Positions 1-5,020 of a stretch of 5,037 bases of DNA are shown piece after piece. Source of the DNA: Pseudomonadota bacterium (GTDB lineage: Bacteria; Pseudomonadota; Gammaproteobacteria; Steroidobacterales; Woeseiaceae); the NCBI GenBank assembly GCA_022565135.1, contig JADFKA010000143.1:437-5473 (forward strand), written 5' to 3'. Both the position numbers and the translations under genes were made by a program. The notes under the pieces were generated by a model. That model saw nothing but the letters and a program-made list of their open reading frames with translations. It ran no database searches and had not been told where the DNA came from. Positions within the stretch are counted from its first letter, which is position 1. Each line of letters starts with the position of its first letter.

Positions 1-363
1 TTGTCCGATAACGGGTCGAGTTACATCTCACACGAACTCGCCGACTGGATCACTGATAACCAGATGAGCCACGTTCGCGGTGCACCGTACCATCCGCAGA
101 CACAAGGCAAGATCGAACGCTGGCACCAGACCTTGAAGAACCGGATATTGTTGGAGAACTACTTTTTACCCGGTGATCTTGAAAAACAGATCGAGCTGTT
201 CGTCGACCACTACAATCACCAGCGCTACCATGAGAGCTTGAAGAACCTGACGCCGGCCGATGTTTACTTCGGGCGCGGGCAATCAATACTCACGAAAAGA
301 GAAAGGATCAAGAAAAGGACTATCGCAAAACGTCGTTTGCACTATCAACGACACGCCGCGTAA
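1..363 (+). CDS. IS3-family transposase (OrfB), DDE integrase core, C-terminal part
   Basis: This is the catalytic half of an IS3-family transposase, which cuts and joins DNA ends during transposition of its own element. The frame is open from base 1, so the TTG there is an internal Leu codon and the 5' part of the gene lies outside the window. The fragment carries the second catalytic Asp in SDNGS (D3 of the fragment) and the catalytic Glu in QGKIERWH (E39). Exactly 35 residues separate them, with Lys seven residues after the Glu: the DD(35)E(7)K pattern of IS3 OrfB and retroviral-type integrases. The HPQTQGKIER block and the YNHQRYHESL block are also typical. The basic C-terminus (RIKKRTIAKRRLHYQ) ends at a TAA at 361-363. 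No frameshift or internal stop is seen in this portion, so the copy may be recent. It has no functional link to the operon beside it. Confidence 0.93.
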   Translation: MSDNGSSYISHELADWITDNQMSHVRGAPYHPQTQGKIERWHQTLKNRILLENYFLPGDLEKQIELFVDHYNHQRYHESLKNLTPADVYFGRGQSILTKRERIKKRTIAKRRLHYQRHAA

Positions 364-407
364 TATGAAAATGATGAGCAAGACACTCTTTTAGCCTGAG
401 TGAAAAC

Positions 408-433
408 CAGTTCCACTTGTTTGAAGACGGACA
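408..433 (+). repeat. candidate right terminal inverted repeat of the IS3 element
   Basis: Read on the minus strand, this 26-base segment starts TGTCCGTCTTCAAACAAG. It lies about 45 bases past the transposase stop codon and its outer end reads ...GGACA on the + strand. The TG...CA ends and spacing suit an IS3-family terminal repeat where transposase binds. The boundary is a pattern judgement, because the partner repeat lies outside the window. Confidence 0.5.
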
Positions 434-441
434 GGCCACCA

Positions 442-482
442 TGTTACTCAGGGTCAATGTGCGAAAAGGTACCGGGTCAATT
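442..482. repeat. paired GGGTCAAT direct repeats, possible end of another IS
   Basis: The octamer GGGTCAAT occurs at 451-458 and again at 474-481, a 23-base period, after a TGTTACTCA that would make a plausible element tip. Repeated GGGTCAA-type motifs near a TG terminus are reminiscent of the multiple subterminal transposase-binding repeats of IS21-type elements. No transposase gene of that type is visible here, so this would be a stranded end squeezed between the IS3 terminus and an IS91-type fragment. The octamers are direct observation; the IS21-like reading is a weak inference. Confidence 0.25.
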
Positions 483-560
483 TTTGAACAGCTTATCTTC
501 CAGCCACTCGCCATACGCGAGCATGCGCTTTTGATGGCAGTTCGGACAGAAGTAAAAGCT
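477..560 (-). pseudogene. IS91-type transposase remnant (zinc-ribbon region)
   Basis: The minus strand encodes about 27 residues beginning SFYFCPNCHQKRM and continuing AYGEWLEDK, then a TGA at 477-479. CPxCxxKR followed by an aromatic residue, GEW and an acidic stretch matches the N-terminal zinc-ribbon region of IS91/IS801-like Y2 rolling-circle transposases. In those proteins this block is followed by a VPHRxxVFTIP block. One base out of frame here the sequence continues DPVPFRTLTL, which could be that block after a frameshift, but this is uncertain. Everything upstream (the first zinc ligands) and downstream (the HUH and Tyr catalytic motifs) is absent, so it cannot be functional. It overlaps the TAG stop of the DUF917 gene by two bases. 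A chance match of this quality with CxxC in the right place seems unlikely, but the fragment is short. Confidence 0.55.
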
Positions 561-1638
561 AGCGGACAACCATCTCCGTATAATCGATGTCGAACCCAAA
601 CGCTCTCGGGTTGGTGACAGCCAATGCCTCGGGCGATTTGTAAAGCGCTGGCGCCGGGACGCCGATCACGCCAATTCGCAGTCCATAGCGCAATCGTTCG
701 GACGTAATCGGCAGCAGGGTATCGCAATCGATTACGCAAATCAGGTCCGGCACCGTCGCAACGCACTGACCGTCCACGATGGCAATCAGGTACTCATTCT
801 GTACGTTGATGGTCATCTGATCCTGACCGTCGAAACTGGATATTACAAATTCACCGACATCATAGCCGCCAACCATTTCACGATGAACGTCAACCACCTT
901 GCCTTCAAAAAGATTCACAGGAGCACCGTAGCCGGCGCCGACCAACAAAGGACAGGATGCAGCCAGTAACTCCGCGATGTCTCTCGACCGGCGAACAACC
1001 TTGCCCAGTTCTGTCGATAAACTGACTGTGTTTCTGATGCCGTATTTTTTTACATCGATACCGGACATGATGTGATCGGCCGCCATGCATTGACCACCCA
1101 TCGCCAAGCCGATCTGGCGAACGATGCGTTCCGCGGTTATCGAATCGCCGGCAGTGATGATGGCGCTATTGCCAAATTCGTCGACTGCAGACATTGGAGT
1201 TGCCGAAATACCGTAGATGCTGAACGTTTCCATTTGCGTTTCCGGATACGCACGCCCCATGCCATCTGCGTCGACGACGGGTAAACCCGTGTGCAGGGCG
1301 GCGAGCAGCGGCACCAGGCCGTTACCACCGCCGATTTCGGCAGCGATCAACGCATCAGCTTTGACGTTTGCAAATTCTTCAAGTTTGCGGATTGCGTAGG
1401 CGCCTTCAAGTCCGTTCGGCAATTTCTCGGACCCGATCAGCGGCGCGCCGACGCCGCCCAAGGACATTATCGTGGCTTCGTCATCGAGGTCCTCGGGCTT
1501 TATCAACGTAACCGGGCCTTTTTCTGCAATTGCTGCATGCAGTGCCAGTTGATAAAGATACGGATCGCCACCACCGCCGGTGCTCAGGAATGCTGTGCCA
1601 AGTGCGAGGTCGTCCAGATTGTCGAGATCGATATTCAT
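559..1638 (-). CDS. DUF917 / S-methylthiohydantoin desulfurase-like protein
   Basis: This 359-residue cytoplasmic protein belongs to the DUF917 family, whose domains are now named after an S-methylthiohydantoin desulfurase. Characterised relatives act on sulfur-bearing hydantoin rings, and many are encoded next to hydantoinase/oxoprolinase genes, as here. Family hallmarks are the early Gly-rich FLSTGGGGDPYL (about 17-28), the conserved core EIGGGNGLVPLLAALHTGLP with VVDADGMGRAYPETQMETF (about 101-139), and the C-terminal VIGVPAPALYKSPEA to NPRAFGFDIDY block (about 324-353). Cys184, His189 and Asp123/Asp125 are possible metal or substrate ligands, but this is only a guess. The length is normal for the family. 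The ATG at 1638 overlaps the TGA of the upstream gene (ATGA) and has only a weak GAG as ribosome site, so translation is probably coupled. The last residues (TEMVVR) and the TAG stop abut an IS91-type remnant, so the extreme C-terminus may have been altered. The real substrate (thiohydantoin, hydantoin or other ring) is not determined. Confidence 0.88.
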   Translation of the reverse strand: MNIDLDNLDDLALGTAFLSTGGGGDPYLYQLALHAAIAEKGPVTLIKPEDLDDEATIMSLGGVGAPLIGSEKLPNGLEGAYAIRKLEEFANVKADALIAAEIGGGNGLVPLLAALHTGLPVVDADGMGRAYPETQMETFSIYGISATPMSAVDEFGNSAIITAGDSITAERIVRQIGLAMGGQCMAADHIMSGIDVKKYGIRNTVSLSTELGKVVRRSRDIAELLAASCPLLVGAGYGAPVNLFEGKVVDVHREMVGGYDVGEFVISSFDGQDQMTINVQNEYLIAIVDGQCVATVPDLICVIDCDTLLPITSERLRYGLRIGVIGVPAPALYKSPEALAVTNPRAFGFDIDYTEMVVR

Positions 1639-3176
1639 CGACTCATTCGCAAATCGCCGACCGCCTTGGCCTTCAGTCTGACGCTATTGTCAGCCATGTA
1701 GGCGATCGTAGTTTCCTCTATGCTAATAATTTGCACGGTCTCCTCATCAGCACCCATGGATATCGCCTTCTTGCGAGCCTGCTGCTTGACCCGGACGAGT
1801 GCCTCGCTGCGACCTCCGCCGGTACGCGAGTAAAGGAGTTCCGCTTCGCCACCCACTTGGGCGAGGGCAGCTCCGACCGCATTTGCTACGGCGCTGTTCG
1901 GCGGCTTTATGACCTCGGTGATTCCGGGAATATCGTCGGGAACCAGGAAGGCGCCGCCGCCGACGGCAATAAGTGGCAGCGGATCTGCACTCGTCTTGAC
2001 CTGATCGATGGCATCAGCAAGCATCGAGCGAACGGTCGATAGCGCCGTCTTCACGATGCTTTCGTCTATCCTGACCAGAGAAGGGTCGCCGAAGTCAGCG
2101 AGTCCTGCCGCGATGCCGACATCTGACGCGGTCATTGTATCGCCACCAAAAGCGAGTCCCTGCGTCACCAGGTCATGACCAACAGAATTCGGTCCAATAC
2201 GTGCACCGCCGTCGCGAATTATGCTGCCGCCACCGAGGCCGATCGGTAGCACATCGGGCATTCGAAAATTGGTTCTGACGCCCCCGATCTTCACCTCGGC
2301 ACCCGAGGGCCGCGGAAAACCGTCGTTCAACATTCCAATGTCGGCAGTCGTTCCGCCGACGTCGACGACGATCGCATCCTTTACACCGGACAGGCACAGC
2401 GCGCCTCGCATCGAGTTGGTCGGTCCCGATGAAAAAGTCATAACGGGATAGTGTCGCGCCGTCTTCGAATTCATCAACGTGCCGTCGTTCTGGCTGATGA
2501 ATACTGGTGCGAAAATACCGGCCTTGCGCACCGCGGCGTCCAGTGCGGTGACAACGTGGTTGGCCAGCGGACCCAACGATGCGTTCAATATGGCGGCGTT
2601 TTCCCGGTCCAGTAAGCCAAGGCCGCCAATTTCATGGGAGCAGGTTATGTGCGCATCCGGAATGGCGTCGCGGAGCGCATCAGCAAGCCGCAGTTCATGG
2701 TCGGGAGTCAATGGAGAGAACGGGCTGGTAATGGCGACCAGCTTTGTCTTTTCGTTCCGCAGCTTTGCAACCAGCGCTGCTACCTCCTGGTCGTCCATTG
2801 CACAGAATTCGCGGCCATCGTATTCGAGTCCGCCGTGCAGAAATTGATGGCCGCCGTCCACCGCCTCCGCGAGACCGCGCGGCCAGCCGGACAGGGGTGG
2901 TATTGCCGATCCGCCAGGCAGGCTGATTCTCGCCGCAAACGTTCGATGCAGTCCCTGTCGCGTCACGACGGAGTTGGTGAATTGTGTCGTACCAATCATG
3001 ACGGACTCGATAGCATTCGTCTTGCAGTTCGACTGTTGCAACACCTCGACCAGCGCCTCGACGATGCCGCCAAGAATATCCGGAGTCGTCAGTGCTTTGT
3101 GACGACCGAGAATCTCGCTGCCCGTCATTACGACAGCATCGGTATGGGTGCCACCGACATCAATTCCCAATCTCAT
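1635..3176 (-). CDS. Hydantoinase/oxoprolinase-family protein (HyuA-like)
   Basis: This 513-residue cytoplasmic protein belongs to the ATP-dependent hydantoinase/5-oxoprolinase A family, which couples ATP hydrolysis to opening of cyclic amides such as N-methylhydantoin or 5-oxoproline. The N-terminal Hydant_A_N domain starts with the phosphate-binding loop GIDVGGTHTDAV (4-15). The central hydantoinase A domain carries the second actin-like loop VVDVGGTTADIG (270-281) and the Gly-rich LPIGLGGGS (310-318). An adenosine-type motif LIAVGGGAFLVP (402-413) lies near the end. The length of about 515 residues is that of stand-alone A subunits. A HyuB-type partner is not encoded in the window; the next gene is a DUF917 protein instead, a recurrent pairing in this superfamily. 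The ATG at 3176 overlaps the TGA of the permease by ATGA, with an AAGG about 10 bases upstream; its own TGA overlaps the next ATG the same way. No frameshift or missing ATP motif is seen. The substrate is unknown; hydantoin or thiohydantoin derivatives are the best guess from the neighbours. Confidence 0.92.
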   Translation of the reverse strand: MRLGIDVGGTHTDAVVMTGSEILGRHKALTTPDILGGIVEALVEVLQQSNCKTNAIESVMIGTTQFTNSVVTRQGLHRTFAARISLPGGSAIPPLSGWPRGLAEAVDGGHQFLHGGLEYDGREFCAMDDQEVAALVAKLRNEKTKLVAITSPFSPLTPDHELRLADALRDAIPDAHITCSHEIGGLGLLDRENAAILNASLGPLANHVVTALDAAVRKAGIFAPVFISQNDGTLMNSKTARHYPVMTFSSGPTNSMRGALCLSGVKDAIVVDVGGTTADIGMLNDGFPRPSGAEVKIGGVRTNFRMPDVLPIGLGGGSIIRDGGARIGPNSVGHDLVTQGLAFGGDTMTASDVGIAAGLADFGDPSLVRIDESIVKTALSTVRSMLADAIDQVKTSADPLPLIAVGGGAFLVPDDIPGITEVIKPPNSAVANAVGAALAQVGGEAELLYSRTGGGRSEALVRVKQQARKKAISMGADEETVQIISIEETTIAYMADNSVRLKAKAVGDLRMSR

Positions 3177-4462
3177 TTCTTTGCTGCCTTTTGCAGGGAA
3201 AACTCAATTCCCCAAAAGACCAGCGATGTCGTCAGTAACGAGTCAATGGCAGCCGTTCCGGTCAACCTGAACCATCCCTCACCAGCTGCGACGGCGACGC
3301 CGATGCCGACTATCCAGGCCACGAAGGCGGGAACAGATACGGCACGCTCGATATCGGTGTTGCCACTCAGGTAGAGATCCCGGCGAAAAAAGAAGTAGTC
3401 AACGACGTAGATGCTGGCGACGGGCGTAAACAGAATGCCAAGGGAAAATACGAAATCGACAAAGTGATCCAGTATGCCCAGTAGCGCCAGGGCGGTGCCG
3501 AACACACCGGAAGCGACCGCTATTTGCCATTCCCGTAATTTCTGAAACACGGCGTTGATGCTTAGCGAGCAGCCGTACAGGTTCATGGCGTTGGTAATCC
3601 AGCTCGAGAAAAGCACAAAGAGGAATGCGGCTGCCCCCATTCCCAGTGCAGTCATGACCTGTAACAGGTTGCTTTCGCCGGACCAGAGCCCGGCCATCGC
3701 GGCAATCACGTAGATGAATGATCCTGCAATCAGGAATGGAATCGCTGCAGCAACCGCAGAGTCGGCAAATGTTTTCCCGTATCGCGTCAGGTCCGGTTGC
3801 GCGACGGCGCCAACTATCCAGCTTCCGATGACGGCCGACACGGCGTCGCCCAGTGTGATGCCGCCGCTCGGTTCAATGCGAAGCAATTCGACAAAGCTGG
3901 TACCCGCAATCGTAATCTTCGCGAGCCACAGGAGCACCAGCAACTGCACCGGCACCAGCAGGAGTGATAGAAACTTCAGGGATCGGAAGCCGAGCGCCGC
4001 CCCTGTCGTCATCAGCACACCGCCGGCTACTACGAATGCCCATTCGGGCAAGGGGACGTCGGTGAGTGTTGTCCATAGCTCGGCTGCGCCTTGTCCGAAC
4101 AGCGATGCGTTGACGCCGAACCAGCCGAACATGGAAATGGCCATGCAAAGATTCACGAGATCGGAGCCGCGGGCGCCAAACGCATAGCGAATAATCATGT
4201 ACGAACTCAGTCGTACTTTGACACCGATATATCCGGTTATCGCGGCGATCAACGCGAGTACGACGCCGCCGATAACGAACGCGACAGTGCTTGCAGTGAG
4301 CCCCAAGCTCGCACCCAGTTCGACGCCGAGTATCAAGCCGGACAGAGAAAGCGCGAGGCCACAGTTGATCAACGCGATGCGATAACCGTTTACCCTGATA
4401 TGGGACGGAACGGGTTCGATTGCATAATCTTCGAAGAGGTCCGATTTATTTTTGTTAGTCAC
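3173..4462 (-). CDS. NCS1-family (CodB-like) permease
   Basis: This 429-residue inner-membrane protein is a nucleobase:cation symporter-1 type transporter, a family that imports cytosine, uracil, allantoin, hydantoins and related rings. It starts with a soluble EDYAIEPVP segment typical of CodB-like members. About twelve hydrophobic helices follow, at roughly 28-50, 55-80, 100-123, 138-157, 161-183, 205-222, 235-258, 265-290, 312-331, 335-357, 375-395 and 405-422. Family motifs include GWFGVNASLFGQ (113-124), QPDLTRYGK after helix 6 (222-230), SSWITNAMNLYG in helix 8 (286-297) and VDYFFFRR (354-361). The start is the GTG at 4462: an in-frame TGA lies 18-21 bases upstream and no other start codon occurs between them. 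CGGAG sits just 3 bases before the GTG, a short spacing. It is the first gene of the operon and overlaps the hydantoinase gene by ATGA. It most likely imports the ring compound processed by the two downstream proteins; specificity cannot be read from the sequence. Confidence 0.92.
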   Translation of the reverse strand: MTNKNKSDLFEDYAIEPVPSHIRVNGYRIALINCGLALSLSGLILGVELGASLGLTASTVAFVIGGVVLALIAAITGYIGVKVRLSSYMIIRYAFGARGSDLVNLCMAISMFGWFGVNASLFGQGAAELWTTLTDVPLPEWAFVVAGGVLMTTGAALGFRSLKFLSLLLVPVQLLVLLWLAKITIAGTSFVELLRIEPSGGITLGDAVSAVIGSWIVGAVAQPDLTRYGKTFADSAVAAAIPFLIAGSFIYVIAAMAGLWSGESNLLQVMTALGMGAAAFLFVLFSSWITNAMNLYGCSLSINAVFQKLREWQIAVASGVFGTALALLGILDHFVDFVFSLGILFTPVASIYVVDYFFFRRDLYLSGNTDIERAVSVPAFVAWIVGIGVAVAAGEGWFRLTGTAAIDSLLTTSLVFWGIEFSLQKAAKK

Positions 4463-4470
4463 AGTCTCCG

Positions 4471-4499
4471 CTGAAAGCTTTCAAGTGATTCCGTAAACT
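4471..4499 (+). promoter_or_regulatory. weak sigma70-like promoter for the truncated amidohydrolase
   Basis: CTGAAA (4471-4476) and TAAACT (4494-4499) are spaced by 17 bases and each match four of six consensus positions. Transcription would start near 4506, leaving about 34 bases before the ATG at 4540. The -35 hexamer overlaps the 12-bp palindrome, which would suit repression. This is pattern matching only. Confidence 0.2.
4472..4483. promoter_or_regulatory. perfect 12-bp palindrome, candidate operator
   Basis: TGAAAGCTTTCA is a perfect inverted repeat 9 bases upstream of the permease GTG, inside the 77-base divergent intergenic region. If the proposed divergent promoters are real, it lies in the leader of the operon and touches the -35 region of the amidohydrolase promoter, so one regulator could act on both sides. 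The dyad is observed; the operator role is inference. It is not a recognised consensus of a specific family (a LacI-type site would normally have a central CG). Confidence 0.35.
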
Positions 4500-4507
4500 A
4501 CCGATCA

Positions 4508-4537
4508 ACGATAACAGGTGAGCACACGGGGTTCCAA
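4508..4537 (-). promoter_or_regulatory. weak sigma70-like promoter for the permease operon
   Basis: On the minus strand TTGGAA (4537-4532) and TATCGT (4513-4508) are 18 bases apart, each matching four of six consensus positions. Transcription would start near 4500 and give a leader of roughly 40 bases containing the 12-bp palindrome. The match is modest and an alternative promoter or sigma factor is quite possible. Confidence 0.22.
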
Positions 4538-4539
4538 GA

Positions 4540-4641
4540 ATGAAAATACTGCTTGCACTGACTGGCGTGCTTGGGCTGTCGTTCACCGCGATTGCGGACA
4601 GCTACCTGACCGAAAACGTTCGCATCTTCAATCAAGAATAG
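4540..4641 (+). pseudogene. exported amidohydrolase gene, truncated after 33 codons
   Basis: The ATG at 4540 opens a reading frame of 33 residues ending at TAG (4639-4641), divergent from the permease operon. Residues 1-19 (MKILLALTGVLGLSFTAIA) form a classic Sec signal peptide with a likely cut after AIA, before DSYL. The mature start, SYLTENVRIFNQE, looks like the first beta strand of amidohydrolase-superfamily enzymes, which commonly begin with xxNVRIFDG just after the leader. The metal-binding HxH and the rest of the barrel, about 400 residues, are missing. The sequence changes character at about 4635 and soon becomes an IS91-type fragment. A GGGG 8 bases upstream of the ATG could serve as a weak ribosome site. 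An intact relative would be a periplasmic cyclic-amide or imide hydrolase supplying the neighbouring permease. It could instead be a real small secreted peptide, but that is less likely. Confidence 0.5.
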
Positions 4642-4651
4642 AAAATTCTAT
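4638..4651. repeat. small inverted repeat at the truncation point
   Basis: ATAGAA and TTCTAT flank a two-base AA, forming a 6-bp dyad that contains the TAG that ends the truncated amidohydrolase frame. Its position at the apparent breakpoint between amidohydrolase and transposon-derived sequence is the only reason to list it. The stem is too short and its loop too small to act as a terminator. Confidence 0.3.
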
Positions 4652-4658
4652 CGCATTG

Positions 4659-4820
4659 TTAAATATCTGTACGTCGAGTCCAGTTCGTGAATCCTCGCGT
4701 CGCGCCTTCTTGCGCCGCGTGCAGCTTGGAGCGATAGATGACCGTGCCGGATTTACCGTCATAGCGCATTTTTTCGAGCGCGAACGGGCGGCGGATCATG
4801 TGTCGGCGGTTTGGCACCGG
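4659..4820 (-). pseudogene. IS91-type transposase remnant (C-terminal half)
   Basis: The minus strand encodes MIRRPFALEKMRYD from about 4799, followed by GKSGTVIYRSKLH to about 4719. A YxIRxPFALEKMxYD block followed by G(T/K)VIYRSKxH is a strong hallmark of the C-terminal part of IS91/IS801-like Y2 transposases. In full-length proteins it is followed by a KRNFQVMPGAEWL-type stretch and a VRYxGWYSNR-type end. Here the similarity fades after LHAAQEG and the frame stops at TAA (4659-4661). The frame is also closed upstream by a TAA at 4821-4823, so the N-terminal half with the HUH motif is absent. It is therefore a dead fragment. It has the same orientation as the zinc-ribbon fragment at 477-560, and the operon lies between them. 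Confidence 0.62.
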
Positions 4821-5020
4821 TTAGGGCTACTAGTCGATTCTAGCTTGAGGTAACCTGAATTGATGGTAGGCCACTCAATGTGTCACTCAAGTTGTCAATT
4901 AGGCACTGTGTGAGAATCGTGTGACCTAGTTATGCATCGTTATGATTAGTACTGCAATTGCAACGGACGTCGTGCCAAATAACATTAATTAAAACAATTA
5001 GTTACAGTTGACCTTCCGAT
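4821..5020. other. AT-rich non-coding stretch
   Basis: No frame on either strand in this 200-base stretch looks like a protein, and no full tRNA or strong terminator is seen. It is clearly more AT-rich than the operon, with TTAATTAA at 4985-4992, a 10-bp palindrome TGCAATTGCA at 4953-4962, and the heptamer CACTCAA twice at a 12-base period (4872-4878, 4884-4890). Its position beside a candidate tRNA attachment site suggests the end of an integrated element, where such AT-rich, repeat-bearing sequence can hold integrase arm sites. Confidence 0.4.

Larger units (their letters stand above)
1..433 (+). mobile_element. IS3-family insertion sequence, right-hand part only
   Basis: This is the right portion of an IS3-family element; the left end and the first transposase frame lie outside the window. 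It contains the C-terminal part of the DDE transposase (1-363), about 45 bases of non-coding sequence, and a candidate right terminal inverted repeat ending in ACA at 433. IS3 elements usually begin with TG and end with CA, and the transposase stop normally lies within about 100 bases of the right end, which fits. The exact right boundary is inferred from the terminal dinucleotide and distance, since the matching left repeat cannot be seen. The target duplication (probably 3-5 bases beginning GGC at 434) cannot be verified. Confidence 0.7.

Noticed and set aside
1..3. TTG at base 1 as the true start of the transposase
   Set aside because: Family length and the absent first catalytic Asp show that the gene starts outside the window.
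434..560. Rho-independent terminator for the permease-hydantoinase-DUF917 operon
   Set aside because: No GC-rich hairpin followed by a T-run is visible on the minus strand after the TAG at 559. Any native terminator was probably lost to the insertions.
320..766. 148-residue open frame on the minus strand
   Set aside because: It crosses the IS3 end, the IS scar and the DUF917 gene out of frame. Only the short DPVPFRTL stretch is of interest, as a possible frameshifted continuation of the IS91-type fragment.
1291..2042. Long + strand open frames opposite the DUF917 and hydantoinase genes
   Set aside because: They are antisense shadows of well-supported genes, made possible by GC-biased codon positions, with no family motif.
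2634..3374. 246-residue + strand open frame opposite the hydantoinase and permease genes
   Set aside because: It is a shadow spanning the junction of two minus-strand genes whose own motifs are unmistakable. Its translation shows no domain or membrane pattern.
4518..4853. 111-residue open frame on the + strand from GTG 4518
   Set aside because: It runs out of frame through the signal-peptide stub and then antisense through the IS91-type remnant. Its composition is not protein-like and it has no recognisable motif.
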